The notes beneath the pieces are model-generated. The model searched no databases. It was not told the DNA's origin and saw nothing but the letters and a program-made list of their open reading frames with translations. Shown piece by piece: positions 1-9,805 of a stretch of 64,000 nucleotides of DNA. Made by a program: the position numbers and the translations under genes. The stretch covers positions 62,001 to 126,000 of the forward strand of contig JBQNAI010000003.1 in assembly GCA_052170555.1 (NCBI GenBank), written 5' to 3'. The first letter of the stretch is position 1. Each line of letters starts with the position of its first letter. The DNA is from Scybalousia_A sp052170555 (lineage in GTDB: Bacteria > Bacteroidota > Bacteroidia > Bacteroidales > P3).

Positions 1-923
1 TTATCTTTGACTATCTCTATTCTCTTGTCAAAACTCTCACGAGTAGCAAAAGCAATATGAGGGACACATACACAGTTTCTAGCATTGAGTAGTGGATGGT
101 TAGTATCTATCGGTGGTTCCTTTTCATACACATCTATACCTGCCCCTGCTATACGATTATCATTTAACATCTTGGCAAGAAATTCCATATCTATCACGTT
201 CCCTCTTGCCGTATTTATAATAATCGCCGAAGGCTTACACATTTTAAGTAAATCGGCATTTATAAGATGATAAGTATCATCGGTCAATGGTACATGCAAT
301 GAAATAATATCACTTTTTTGCATAAGAGTTGGCAAATCCGTATAAGTAATCCCTTCTCTTGAATAATAAAGGTTTTGAGTTCTTGAATTGGCAAGTATAT
401 TGCAACCAAAAGCTCTTAACAATAGAGCCGTACGTTTACCTATCGCCCCCATACCTACTATACCTACAGTCTTACCTCTCAATTCTGTTCCTAAGAAATT
501 ATTTCTTGTTCCATTGTTTCTTATATTAACATTCATCTCGCTCAACTTCCTGATAACGTCCAGCATCAACCCAATAGTTAACTCGCTAACCGCTTCAGTT
601 GCATAACCAGCAGCATTGACAATTTCTATATTGCGTTCCCTACAGTACTCAACATCTATATGATCTATACCTGTAAATGCAACAGCAAGCAATTTGACAT
701 TAGGACATTGACACAACACTTCTCTTTTTATTGGTATATTGGAAACAACCACTATATCATTATCTGCAATACGTTTTTTTAGAGTCTGTTCATCCTCTTT
801 TCTATCATTATGAAGCGTAAAAGTACAATTGTATTGAGCAAAAATCCGTTGCAATTCACCATACTTTGCTTCATTTATGCCTATCGGCTCAACAGCCACT
901 ATCTTAAATTTATCATTAATCAT
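1..923 (-). CDS. D-2-hydroxyacid dehydrogenase, 3' end outside the window
   Basis: Probable NAD(P)-dependent D-2-hydroxyacid dehydrogenase, cytoplasmic, of the glycerate/phosphoglycerate dehydrogenase type. The frame is open from the ATG at 923 to the window edge, so 307 codons are visible and the C-terminus is missing. Seen: nucleotide-binding turn GMGAIG (residues 157-162), catalytic Arg240 in NTARG, Glu269 in YEKEP and His289 in PHIAFA, in the family order and spacing. The substrate cannot be read from the sequence. It lies 85 bp behind the M3 peptidase on the same strand without an obvious promoter between, so co-transcription is possible. It is clearly different from the SerA-type enzyme at 18.3-19.2 kb, which has replaced the active-site His. 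Confidence 0.85.
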   Translation of the reverse strand, partial: MINDKFKIVAVEPIGINEAKYGELQRIFAQYNCTFTLHNDRKEDEQTLKKRIADNDIVVVSNIPIKREVLCQCPNVKLLAVAFTGIDHIDVEYCRERNIEIVNAAGYATEAVSELTIGLMLDVIRKLSEMNVNIRNNGTRNNFLGTELRGKTVGIVGMGAIGKRTALLLRAFGCNILANSRTQNLYYSREGITYTDLPTLMQKSDIISLHVPLTDDTYHLINADLLKMCKPSAIIINTARGNVIDMEFLAKMLNDNRIAGAGIDVYEKEPPIDTNHPLLNARNCVCVPHIAFATRESFDKRIEIVKD

Positions 924-1008
924 CTTTGACTTATTATTTTTATACTATACCTTTTTTAACAGTAATATTTATAATTCAATGCAAAAGTTAAATTCAAAAT
1001 TATTCTTG

Positions 1009-3147
1009 TTATCTATCAGTATCAACCAAAAAACCTTGCTGTTTCAAAAAAGCATCATTAGTAGGTTGATGTCCTCTGAACGCTTTATACAATTCCATCG
1101 GTTTTTTAGTGCCACCACGAGATAAGATATTAATTTTAAATGAATTAGATACAGAAGGGTTGAAGATACCTCGCTCTTTAAAGGCCTGATATGCATCTGC
1201 TGCAATAACTTCACTCCATTTGTAACCATAGTATCCAGCAGCGTACCCGCCAGCAAAGATATGAGAAAACTGTGTAGACATCATACAGCCGTCAATCATA
1301 TTTATCAGTTCAGCTTTTTCACTAGCTTTTTTTTCCATTGTTAACACATCACCATCAAAAGGTTTTTCTATAGAATGCCATGCCATATCAAGTATTCCAA
1401 AAAACAGTTGACGAATAGAAAGCCATCCTGCATTATATTGTTGTGCCTGGCGAATACGATCAATATAATCTGTAGGAATCTTATCTCCTGTTTTGTAGTG
1501 TACGGCGAACATATCAAGAAATTCCTTTTCGTATGCATAATTTTCCATGAACTGACTCATTCCTTCAACGAAATCATGAGCTACACTAGTTCCCGAAAGG
1601 GATTGATAATTACAAGAAGAAAGTATGCCATGTAAACAGTGACTGAATTCGTGCAGGAAAGTAGTAACTTCATCAAATGAAAGAAGTGAAGGAGTTTTGG
1701 GTGTAGGTTTAGAAAAATTAGTGACTAATTGAACGAATGGACGAATATCTATATTGCCTACCATACTCTGTTCACGGAAACTTGTCATCCAGGCCCCTTG
1801 TCGTTTATTTGTTCTTGGGAAATAATCCATATACAAAATGGCAAGGAACTTATTGGAACTTTTATCAAACACCTCATAAACTTGTACATCATTATGATAG
1901 ACTGGTATTGACTTATTTTCACGAAATTCAAGATTATATAATTTGCTTGCTAACTCAAAAATACCGTTTTTCACATATTCCAAATTGAAATATGGTTTTA
2001 ATAATTCGGGGGATATACTATATTTTTCTTTTTGTAACTTTTCCGACCAAAAAGAGAAATCCCAACGGTTCAAAGTACCAATAAAACCGTGCTGATTGGC
2101 ATAATCCTGAACAGCTTTCAAATCTTGTTTTGCATAGGGCATACTTGTTTGTAACAAATCTAATAAAAAAGAATTTACTTTTGTAGGAGATTCTGCCATT
2201 TTGTCTTCCAATTCATATTCAGCAAAAGACTTATAACCCAAAAGTGAAGCAATTTTTAAACGTAAATTTACAATATCTTTTATAATTTGCTTATTATCGT
2301 TACTATCCCCATGATTGCCCATAGAATTATATGCTTTCCATATCTTTTCTCTTATTTCACGATTTGAACAATAAGACATAACTGCTATGTATGAAGGTTG
2401 TTGAAGCGTAAAAGCATAGCCTTTCATTCCTCTTGACTTAGCTTCTTGTCGTGCTTCCTCTAATGTATATTTAGGCATACCTTCAATATCTTTTTTGTTG
2501 GTAATATTCAACACAAAAGAGTTTTGGTCATTCAAAATGTTTTGATTGAACTTCAAAGTCAAAATACTAAGTTGTTCAGTTGCTTCCTTAAATTGTTCTT
2601 TTGCACGTCCAGTCAATAAAGCACCATTCCTAATAAATCCTTTATATACCTTATCTAACAACATTCTGTCCTCTGTGGTCAACTTTATGAAATCTCTATT
2701 GTCATATACCATTTTTATTTTTGCAAATAGTTGAGGATTCATACTAACTTCGCTACCATATTTTGTAAGTAAAGGCGTTAGTTCTTGAGTTATCAACTGC
2801 ATGGAATCAGATGTACAAGCCTCATTCATATTGAATAGGATGGAAGAGACTTTATCCAAAATCTTACCGCTACGTTCATAGGCAACTACCGTATTCTCAA
2901 AAGTAGGGTCTGCATTGTTGGAAATTATATTATTTATGTCCTCTTTCGCCTTCTCTATTGCATAAAGCATAGCAGGTTTGTAATCACTTATTTTTATCAA
3001 GTCAAAAGGAGGTGTCTGATATTGGGTATTCCATTTCATTATCAAAGGATTGGAAGCCTCTATTTGCTTCATTTCTTGCTTTGTAATCTGTGCTGATAAT
3101 AATGTTGTTGCCATAAGTATCGATATTATTAGAATTTTTTTCTTCAT
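1009..3147 (-). CDS. M3 family peptidyl-dipeptidase (Dcp/oligopeptidase-like), exported
   Basis: Zinc metallopeptidase of family M3, which trims dipeptides or cleaves short oligopeptides. At 712 residues it has the normal family length. A signal peptide (MKKKILIISI..., cleavage near LLSAQ) places it in the periplasm, as for many Bacteroidales Dcp homologues. The zinc motif HEFSH is at residues 499-503, followed by the DFVEGMSQFMEN stretch that carries the third zinc ligand Glu in this family. The start ATG is the only one in front of the signal peptide. Peptide scavenging would fit an amino-acid-fermenting lifestyle (see kamDE and kdd), but that link is inference. A weak promoter box is listed at 3236-3243. 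Confidence 0.9.
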   Translation of the reverse strand: MKKKILIISILMATTLLSAQITKQEMKQIEASNPLIMKWNTQYQTPPFDLIKISDYKPAMLYAIEKAKEDINNIISNNADPTFENTVVAYERSGKILDKVSSILFNMNEACTSDSMQLITQELTPLLTKYGSEVSMNPQLFAKIKMVYDNRDFIKLTTEDRMLLDKVYKGFIRNGALLTGRAKEQFKEATEQLSILTLKFNQNILNDQNSFVLNITNKKDIEGMPKYTLEEARQEAKSRGMKGYAFTLQQPSYIAVMSYCSNREIREKIWKAYNSMGNHGDSNDNKQIIKDIVNLRLKIASLLGYKSFAEYELEDKMAESPTKVNSFLLDLLQTSMPYAKQDLKAVQDYANQHGFIGTLNRWDFSFWSEKLQKEKYSISPELLKPYFNLEYVKNGIFELASKLYNLEFRENKSIPVYHNDVQVYEVFDKSSNKFLAILYMDYFPRTNKRQGAWMTSFREQSMVGNIDIRPFVQLVTNFSKPTPKTPSLLSFDEVTTFLHEFSHCLHGILSSCNYQSLSGTSVAHDFVEGMSQFMENYAYEKEFLDMFAVHYKTGDKIPTDYIDRIRQAQQYNAGWLSIRQLFFGILDMAWHSIEKPFDGDVLTMEKKASEKAELINMIDGCMMSTQFSHIFAGGYAAGYYGYKWSEVIAADAYQAFKERGIFNPSVSNSFKINILSRGGTKKPMELYKAFRGHQPTNDAFLKQQGFLVDTDR

Positions 3148-3235
3148 TATGTTATTTCAATGTTACTATCTATTTAATTTATTCAAATATCTACTTAATT
3201 TGTGATAATTGATGTCTGATGTATTATATTCAATT

Positions 3236-3243
3236 CAAACATA
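3236..3243 (-). promoter_or_regulatory. possible -7 box upstream of the M3 peptidase
   Basis: CAAACATA on the plus strand reads TATGTTTG on the minus strand, matching TAnnTTTG, about 90 nt before the peptidase start. No good -33 element is seen, so this is weak. Confidence 0.3.
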
Positions 3244-3266
3244 CCAATTCTTTTTTATTATCTAAA

Positions 3267-3290
3267 ATAATTAAAGTCCCACATTATTTT
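3267..3290. repeat. palindromic repeat family, single half-module
   Basis: AATTAAAGTCCCACATTATT matches one half of the repeat described at 47392-47462. It sits between mutL (3' end) and the M3 peptidase (5' end). No second arm is seen. A separate 15-nt perfect palindrome, TGAAGTG-T-CACTTCA, follows at 3314-3328 and could act behind mutL. Confidence 0.6.
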
Positions 3291-3344
3291 TTTAATATCA
3301 AATATTAATCTTCTGAAGTGTCACTTCATCTTTATACTTTAACA

Positions 3345-5099
3345 TTAAAAGAAAAACTTACTTAAAAATTCATTATCTATGCGTAAAAAAACTCTTTCAT
3401 TCATAGGTAAGAATTCGGGATTTTCCAATTGAAGTAATTGATTAATTAAACTTTGTATTTCATTTTGAGATAATATCTTACCTTCTTTAATTGCCAATCT
3501 ATCTGCAATTAATAAATTTTTATCATTTTCGTTAATATCTTCACTAATTAAATCATTTACCAGATTTATTGCAAACGATATTGTCATATTCTTCGGCATG
3601 GAAGTGAAATTAACACTATTATCCTCATTTATTGTAAATTCAAATCCAATTTTTTCTAATAAAGATATTCTCGCTTGCAAAGAAATAATTTCAAGAGTAG
3701 AAAACTTGTGTATATATGGCAACAATAGTTTCTCGGCTTGCAGAATCATAGATATTTTCCCATTCAAAAACTCATAAATTACTTTCTTTGAGGCATTAAA
3801 TTGATTTATCAGTAAAATATAGTTAGTAGTCTGATAAATAATATACCGATTTAAGAATTGAAATGGATACTTCGCTCTATTATCTGCTAAGTTATTAGGT
3901 GAATTTGTTATAATATTTTCATCATTAAAAGAAATTTCCGTTTGAACTTTAACTTTGTTAACTGTAGAAGAAAAATCTAACGATGGATTTGAATTTTGCT
4001 TTGCGAAAGGATTAAAACTATTGCTATAATTGAACATAGAATTGGAGGCAATATAATTTTTATCCGGATTTGGAAAAGAAATTGGAGATTTTTCAAACGA
4101 TAAAGCGTTACTTAACGTATTCTGTCCTAACACTTTTCGCACAACAGCATTGAGAATAGAATATATTATTTTATCATCTATGAATTTAACCTCTGTTTTT
4201 GTAGGATGAATGTTGACATCTATATCCTTGGGATTAACTTTCAAATGAATAAAAAAACAGGGATAATTTTTAGGAGGAATAAGTGAACAGTAAGCTCTCT
4301 CAACTGCATTGGCAAAATAAGAATTTTTCATATAACGGTTATTAACAAAAAAATATTGATAACCCTTTCCCTTTTTAGTTAAATTAATAGTTGATATAAA
4401 TCCATTAATCTCTACTAAATCAAGTTTTTCCTTAATTTCTAATATATTTTTATTAAATTGATTACCAAAAATATCAACAATACGTTTTCTAAATGTTGCT
4501 TTTTCCAATTTATATATAGTATGTCCATCCCTCATATAAGTAAAACTTACGTTAGGATTAATAAGAACAATACGAATAAAAGCATCATTTATATGAGACA
4601 ACTCAATATTATCACTCTTTAAAAAATTACGCCGAGCAGGTACGTTAAAAAAAATATTTTTAACTTTTATATCTGTACCTTTACTTGAAGTAGTCTTACT
4701 AATTGACTTAATTTCACCGCCTTCTATTAATACCTCCTCTGCCAAATCAGAATCCTCTTTCTTTGTTTTTAGCTCTACCTGACTTATTGCAGCAATTGAT
4801 GCAAGAGCTTCCCCTCTAAAGCCCATCGTTGTAAGATTCCTTAAATCATTCTCCGTTTTTATTTTACTTGTTGCGTGAGGTAAAAAACACTTACGAGCAT
4901 CATTTTCATCCATACCACAACCATTATCGATAACCTCTATCAACGTTCTTCCCGCATCTTGAATTACCAACGTTATTTGTGAACTATTGGCATCAATTGC
5001 ATTTTCTATCAGTTCCTTAACTACACTCCCCGGACGGTTTACCACCTCACCCGCCGCAATTTGATTAGCTATGTTTTCAGGGAGTACATTTATTGCCAT
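3345..5099 (-). CDS. mutL: DNA mismatch repair protein MutL, with diverged C-terminal domain
   Basis: MutL couples mismatch recognition by MutS to strand removal. The 584-residue protein has an intact GHKL ATPase domain: the KELIENAIDA helix with the ATP-hydrolysing Glu, DNGCGM near residue 58, and GFRGEAL near residue 93. A loose, Asn/Ser/Phe-rich linker covers about residues 340-410. The C-terminal dimerisation/endonuclease domain is recognisable but diverged. Where DQHAAHERxxYE is expected, this protein has NQFNASKKVIYE, and the usual CPHGRP-type motif near the end reads LPMNERV. So the metal-binding endonuclease residues are not visible. The start overlaps the preceding small membrane-protein gene by 10 nt, which implies translational coupling. 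Confidence 0.92.
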   Translation of the reverse strand: MAINVLPENIANQIAAGEVVNRPGSVVKELIENAIDANSSQITLVIQDAGRTLIEVIDNGCGMDENDARKCFLPHATSKIKTENDLRNLTTMGFRGEALASIAAISQVELKTKKEDSDLAEEVLIEGGEIKSISKTTSSKGTDIKVKNIFFNVPARRNFLKSDNIELSHINDAFIRIVLINPNVSFTYMRDGHTIYKLEKATFRKRIVDIFGNQFNKNILEIKEKLDLVEINGFISTINLTKKGKGYQYFFVNNRYMKNSYFANAVERAYCSLIPPKNYPCFFIHLKVNPKDIDVNIHPTKTEVKFIDDKIIYSILNAVVRKVLGQNTLSNALSFEKSPISFPNPDKNYIASNSMFNYSNSFNPFAKQNSNPSLDFSSTVNKVKVQTEISFNDENIITNSPNNLADNRAKYPFQFLNRYIIYQTTNYILLINQFNASKKVIYEFLNGKISMILQAEKLLLPYIHKFSTLEIISLQARISLLEKIGFEFTINEDNSVNFTSMPKNMTISFAINLVNDLISEDINENDKNLLIADRLAIKEGKILSQNEIQSLINQLLQLENPEFLPMNERVFLRIDNEFLSKFFF

Positions 5100-5362
5100 T
5101 TTTCTACAAAAGAAATTAATAAATAGATTAAAAAGACTATCAAACAGGCAAACAAAAGTATTTTTGTTACAGGAAAAGGTTTAGAAATTTTCTTCTCTTT
5201 TTTCTCTTCCATCGCCTTACGAAAACTAATTTTACGATTGTAAGATTCTCCTATTGGACCATATTTTGCCTTCATTTGCTCCAACTCATCCTTTTTGGCA
5301 TCGTAGAAACGAGGCTTATAATTGAATTGTCTAGGTTTTCTTACATTGAATGCAATTCCCAT
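5090..5362 (-). CDS. small conserved single-pass membrane protein upstream of mutL
   Basis: A 90-residue protein starting MGIAFNVRKPRQFNYK. I recognise the type (short basic N-terminal segment rich in R/K/Y/F, one C-terminal membrane helix of about 20 residues) but know no function. The frame is open 17 codons further upstream. I prefer the ATG at 5362 because the upstream codons run into the -7 promoter box at 5382-5389. The N-terminal two thirds are charged (DAKKDELEQMKAKYG, EEKKEKK) and would face the cytoplasm, with the helix around residues 67-84. Its end overlaps the mutL start by 10 nt, so the two genes form an operon. Confidence 0.75.
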   Translation of the reverse strand: MGIAFNVRKPRQFNYKPRFYDAKKDELEQMKAKYGPIGESYNRKISFRKAMEEKKEKKISKPFPVTKILLFACLIVFLIYLLISFVEKWQ

Positions 5363-5381
5363 AATTTTGAATATTTTTTTG

Positions 5382-5389
5382 CAAAGGTA
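5382..5389 (-). promoter_or_regulatory. -7 box for the small membrane protein-mutL operon
   Basis: CAAAGGTA on plus, TACCTTTG on minus: a full match to TAnnTTTG, 20 nt upstream of the chosen start at 5362. Confidence 0.75.
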
Positions 5390-5815
5390 GTATTTTTTTA
5401 CAGAAACTTGCAATATGAATATAAAGTTTTAGCATTCTTATTAACTCAAAAGATAAAACAAATTCAACAGAAATAAAGAGTTTTGTCATATTCTTTAAAT
5501 GTATTATTCATGTCTACCATATTCCTAACAAGTAAAAACTATTACTTCCAAAATACCATATATTTTCTTGTCCATTCATAAAATCATCAATACGTAAAAT
5601 ATTTTTTATGTATAACAATGAATGAGTAATGACTGAAATAAATTTTGCATTTATTAGAGACAACTTAGTTTAGACGATCTAAGCTAAACGAATTTTGCAT
5701 ATGGTAAAAATTCACGTAAGTAATTGCAAAATTCATCTGTGTAGTTATTTTTTTTTATCCAAATAGTTAAATGAAAAATTTGACAATTTTTCATTGCCAA
5801 ATAATTTTTTTTGCC
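5390..5815. other. gene-free stretch between divergent mutL and gyrA operons
   Basis: AT-rich divergent intergenic region with the two promoters at its ends. I see no ORF with coding character. A short inverted repeat, GTTTAG ... CTAAAC, lies near 5669-5690, and ATTTTGCAT occurs twice around 5643 and 5693. Their meaning is unknown. Confidence 0.5.
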
Positions 5816-5823
5816 TATCTTTG
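5816..5823 (+). promoter_or_regulatory. -7 box for gyrA
   Basis: TATCTTTG, with a TTG at 5794-5796 about 19 nt upstream serving as -33 element. It is 22 nt ahead of the gyrA ATG at 5845. Confidence 0.8.
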
Positions 5824-5844
5824 CACATTATTTTGGAAATTAAT

Positions 5845-8397
5845 ATGGAAGATAACGAAAGAGTACAGCGAGTTGATATAGAAACTCAAATGAAACAAGC
5901 CTTTATCGACTATGCCATGAGTGTAATTGTGGCACGTGCTTTACCCGATGCAAGAGATGGAATGAAACCTGTACATCGTAGAATAATGTATGCAATGGGG
6001 GATATGGGCATGACTTACAACACTAAACACAAGAAATCAGCCAGGATAGTGGGAGAGGTGTTAGGTAAATACCATCCGCATGGAGATTCTTCCGTTTATG
6101 GAGCTATGGTACGTTTAGCCCAAAAATGGGCATTGAGATATCCTTTGATTGATGGACAAGGCAATTTTGGTTCAATAGACAATGACTCCCCGGCTGCGAT
6201 GCGTTATACGGAAGCAAGAATGTCAAGAATAGCTTCTGAATTATTACAAGACATAGACAAAGACACCGTAAATTTTCAAAACAATTTCGACGATTCATTG
6301 CAAGAACCAATAGTTCTGCCAACGAGAATACCCAACCTTTTAGTAAACGGTTCAAATGGTATTGCCGTTGGTATGGCTACCAATATGGCTCCGCACAATC
6401 TCTCCGAGTCTATAGATGGTATTATTGCATACATAGATAACAATGAGATAAGTATTGATGAGTTGATGCAATATATTAAAGCCCCTGACTTCCCTACGGG
6501 AGGTATAATATACGGTTATGATGGCGTTAAGGAGGCTTATCATACCGGACGAGGCAAAGTAGTTATCCGTGCACATGCTACAATAGAGCATAATGATAAG
6601 AGCGATAGAGAACAGATAATAGTTACATCCATCCCCTACGAAGTCTGCAAGAGTGATATGATTAAACACCAAGCGGAACTTGTCAACGAAAAGAAAATAG
6701 AAGGTATTTCAGATATTAAAGACGAAAGTAATAAAGATGGCATACGAATAGTATACAAATTGAAAAAAGATGCAATAAGTAGGGTAGTACTAAACAAACT
6801 TTATCAATACAGTGAATTACAATCTTCTTTTTCTGTCAATAATATTGCCCTTGTCAATGGTAAACCAAAATTGCTTAATCTCAAAGACATAATCGTAACA
6901 TTTGTTAATCACAGAAAAGAAGTTGTAGAACGAAGAACACGTTACGAATTGAAAAAAGCTGAAGAGCGACAGCACATCGTTGAAGGTCTGCTAAAAGCAT
7001 TAGACATTATAGACGAAATAATTAATGTAATTCGTTCATCTGAAACAGTCCAAATGGCAAAAAATACAATGATTGAACGTTGGGGCTTTACAGATTTGCA
7101 AGCTTCGGCTATCATAGAAATGCGTCTAAGACAACTTACCGGCTTAGAAAGGAACAAACTAGAAGATGAACACAACAAACTAACCGAATTTATTGAGCGT
7201 TGCAAAGCTATACTATCTGATGTAAACATTTTAATGCAGGTTGTAAAGGAAGAGTTATTAGCGATAAAGAATAAATATGGCGATAACCGTTTAAGCGAAA
7301 TTGAATATGCATCTAAAGATTTTGTGATAGAAGATATGATAGCTAATGAAGAAGTTGTTATATCTGTTTCCCATTTGGGTTATATCAAACGGACGTCTTT
7401 GGTGGAATATAAAACACAAAATAGAGGTGGTATGGGTAGTAGAGGTTCCCTTACGAGAGATGGCGATTTTATTGAACATGTGTACATAGCTTCTACACAC
7501 GATTATCTTTTAATGTTCACCAATAAAGGTAAAGTTCACTGGATGAGAGTATATGAAATACCCGAGGGCAATAAAACTTCTAAAGGTCGTGCGATTCAAA
7601 ACATGTTACAAATAGAGGAAGGAGAAACTATCAAAGCTTTTGTTAACACACGTAATTTGAAAGACGAAGAATATGTAAAAAATAATATGATTATTCTTTG
7701 TACAAAGAACGGAATAATAAAGAAAACATCATTAGAGGCCTACTCACGACCTAGAACGAAGGGCATAATTGCTCTAACAATACGTGAAGCTGACGAATTG
7801 CTGGAAGCTAAGTTAACTAATGGGGGTAGTGAGATATACATAGGAACAAAGAAAGGAAGATGTGTCCGTTTCAACGAGAGATTAATTCGTCCTATGGGTA
7901 GGGGAGCGTCCGGTGTAAAGGCTGTTACATTGTCAGATTCCACTGATGAGGTTATCGGCATGGTTTGTCTAAACGATATGACTAAAAATATAATGGTTGT
8001 ATCAGAAAACGGCTATGGTAAACGAAGTTATAGCGATGAATACAGGGAAACTAATCGTGGTACAAAAGGAGTAAAAACTATCAATATAACTGAAAAAACT
8101 GGTTCGTTGATTGCAATAAAAGATGTAACCAATGAGGACGACCTTATGATAATGAATCGTTCTGGCATAACAATTCGTTTGGCAGTTAACTCTTTGCGTG
8201 TAATGGGCAGAGCAACACAAGGTGTTAAACTCATAAATTTAAAGACCAAAGATACTATTGCAGCAGTTACAAAGGTGGAACACGAAGAGACTTGTCAAGA
8301 TAATGAAAGTGCTATATTAGATGGTGAAAACAATACATCAAACAAAGAAGAAGTTATAAATGAACCAGAAATCATTGATTCTGAAACAAGAAAATGA
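5845..8397 (+). CDS. gyrA: DNA gyrase subunit A
   Basis: Breakage-reunion subunit of DNA gyrase, which introduces negative supercoils together with GyrB (not in the window). It has 850 residues. The open frame extends 17 codons upstream, but that part overlaps the promoter box, so the ATG at 5845 (MEDNERVQRVDIETQ) is chosen. Seen: catalytic Tyr121 in AAMRYTEARM, and the quinolone region HPHGDSSVYGAMV with Ser82 and Gly86. A long C-terminal DNA-wrapping beta-pinwheel follows, with QNRGGMG as the GyrA-box equivalent, which supports GyrA over ParC. The acidic tail (EHEETCQDNESAILDGE...) is typical. A TPR gene follows after 52 bp, probably in the same transcript. Confidence 0.95.
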   Translation: MEDNERVQRVDIETQMKQAFIDYAMSVIVARALPDARDGMKPVHRRIMYAMGDMGMTYNTKHKKSARIVGEVLGKYHPHGDSSVYGAMVRLAQKWALRYPLIDGQGNFGSIDNDSPAAMRYTEARMSRIASELLQDIDKDTVNFQNNFDDSLQEPIVLPTRIPNLLVNGSNGIAVGMATNMAPHNLSESIDGIIAYIDNNEISIDELMQYIKAPDFPTGGIIYGYDGVKEAYHTGRGKVVIRAHATIEHNDKSDREQIIVTSIPYEVCKSDMIKHQAELVNEKKIEGISDIKDESNKDGIRIVYKLKKDAISRVVLNKLYQYSELQSSFSVNNIALVNGKPKLLNLKDIIVTFVNHRKEVVERRTRYELKKAEERQHIVEGLLKALDIIDEIINVIRSSETVQMAKNTMIERWGFTDLQASAIIEMRLRQLTGLERNKLEDEHNKLTEFIERCKAILSDVNILMQVVKEELLAIKNKYGDNRLSEIEYASKDFVIEDMIANEEVVISVSHLGYIKRTSLVEYKTQNRGGMGSRGSLTRDGDFIEHVYIASTHDYLLMFTNKGKVHWMRVYEIPEGNKTSKGRAIQNMLQIEEGETIKAFVNTRNLKDEEYVKNNMIILCTKNGIIKKTSLEAYSRPRTKGIIALTIREADELLEAKLTNGGSEIYIGTKKGRCVRFNERLIRPMGRGASGVKAVTLSDSTDEVIGMVCLNDMTKNIMVVSENGYGKRSYSDEYRETNRGTKGVKTINITEKTGSLIAIKDVTNEDDLMIMNRSGITIRLAVNSLRVMGRATQGVKLINLKTKDTIAAVTKVEHEETCQDNESAILDGENNTSNKEEVINEPEIIDSETRK

Positions 8398-8449
8398 CAT
8401 TTCAAAGGAACAAAAAAATAAATAATAACATTACAAAACATAAATTATC

Positions 8450-9706
8450 ATGAAAAAAAGCATAGTATTTGCACTGTTGTTTATGGTTATCACAGGAGTT
8501 GAGGCTCAAAATATGAAAGTTCAGAGTGCTTATTCCGATATGAAAAACGAACGATTAGCATATGCAAAAAAAAATATTGATGAAGCACTAATCCATGAGA
8601 GTACTAAAAATGAAGCTAAAACATGGGCTTACGCTGGATTAATTTATGCTCAAATTATTGAACAAGCAAACAACGAGAATGCTTCAAAATCTGTAAAAAA
8701 ACAATTAAAAGAAATCAAAGAGCCAATTGAACAAATCTGCCAACAAGGAATTGAGTTTTTAAAAAAGTCTATTGAGCTAGAACAGACAGCAGGTACCCAT
8801 GAATTTACGAGAAATTCAATGGAAGCATTGAAATATCTTTGTGGCGTTGAGGCATATTATACTAGTAAATTCTATAATCTCGGTACTGATTATACAAAAG
8901 CAGCTCAAATGTGGGGGAAAGTTATTGAAGATGCCCGATATTGTAAATATGATAAGTTAGAAGATGAAGCTATGTATTATCAAGCAGACTGTTATCGTAT
9001 GCTTAAGCAATCAGACAAGGAACTTGAAAATTATAGAGCGATGGCTAAAAAAGACACAAAGCGACCCGATGTTTATGTTAAAATATTTGCAGCAAATAAG
9101 GAAGCAGGTGATACAATCAAAGCTATAAATGCATTGAAAAAAGGGGTCAGAATGACAGTTGAGGATACGACTGATGCTAATACTATTTTAACCACAGAAC
9201 TTACTATTGCGTATCTTTGGGCTGGTAAAACACAAGAAGCAGATGATTTGTTAAATAAAATGATTACCAAAGTTGGAGAAAATCCTATAGGATTGAATGG
9301 TATTGCCAAAATATATGGAGAAGCGGGTAATATTGTAAAAGCAGAAGAGTATTATAACAAATCATTGGCTATCGACAAAAATCAGATTGATGCTTTTAGA
9401 GGGATGGGTAATGCTTTTTTCAATACCGCTTTAAAAGAACATAAAGTGGCAGATGCTATTCCTCTTGATAAAGTCGTTGAGTATGATAATAAAATGAAAG
9501 AAGTGAATGCTATTTATGAAAAGGCTATTCCTTACTTTGAGAGTGCTCTTAAAGTAAAACATGATGACTTTGATTCATTGAATAAATTGAGATTGATATA
9601 TTCAATATTTAATGCAAGAACAGATGTTGACGCAACAACAAAACAAGATTATAAGGCAAAATTTCAAATTTATGATACAGAAATAAAAAAATTAACAACT
9701 AAATAA
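8450..9706 (+). CDS. exported tetratricopeptide-repeat protein downstream of gyrA
   Basis: A 418-residue protein with a signal peptide (MKKSIVFALLFMVITGVEAQ) and helical repeats of TPR type. Examples are WAYAGLIYAQII, EAMYYQADCYRMLKQSDKELENYR near residues 170-200, and GLNGIAKIYGEAGNIVKAEEYYNKSLAIDKNQ near residue 285. TPR domains mount protein-protein contacts; the partner is unknown. The protein would be periplasmic or outer-membrane-associated. The gyrA-TPR pairing is also found in other Bacteroidales, Porphyromonas for one, which suggests conserved linkage rather than shared function. A good hairpin terminator follows at 9768-9805, closing the gyrA transcript. Confidence 0.85.
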   Translation: MKKSIVFALLFMVITGVEAQNMKVQSAYSDMKNERLAYAKKNIDEALIHESTKNEAKTWAYAGLIYAQIIEQANNENASKSVKKQLKEIKEPIEQICQQGIEFLKKSIELEQTAGTHEFTRNSMEALKYLCGVEAYYTSKFYNLGTDYTKAAQMWGKVIEDARYCKYDKLEDEAMYYQADCYRMLKQSDKELENYRAMAKKDTKRPDVYVKIFAANKEAGDTIKAINALKKGVRMTVEDTTDANTILTTELTIAYLWAGKTQEADDLLNKMITKVGENPIGLNGIAKIYGEAGNIVKAEEYYNKSLAIDKNQIDAFRGMGNAFFNTALKEHKVADAIPLDKVVEYDNKMKEVNAIYEKAIPYFESALKVKHDDFDSLNKLRLIYSIFNARTDVDATTKQDYKAKFQIYDTEIKKLTTK

Positions 9707-9767
9707 TTTTTTTATTAAAAATATGTTTTCTTTATTTACTTGATTAGGTAAATAGACGAAAATTCAT

Positions 9768-9805
9768 AAAAATATCTGATTAGTAATTAACCAGATATTT
9801 TTTTA
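9768..9805 (+). terminator. rho-independent-type terminator behind gyrA-TPR
   Basis: Arms AAAAATATCTG (9768-9778) and CAGATATTTTT (9792-9802) are perfectly complementary, with a 13-nt loop and a T-run on the plus strand. Confidence 0.65.

Noticed and set aside
6088..6102. Gly86 in GyrA as a quinolone-resistance change (E. coli Asp87 position)
   Set aside because: Ser82 is intact, and Gly may be the native residue in this lineage; resistance cannot be claimed from one sequence.
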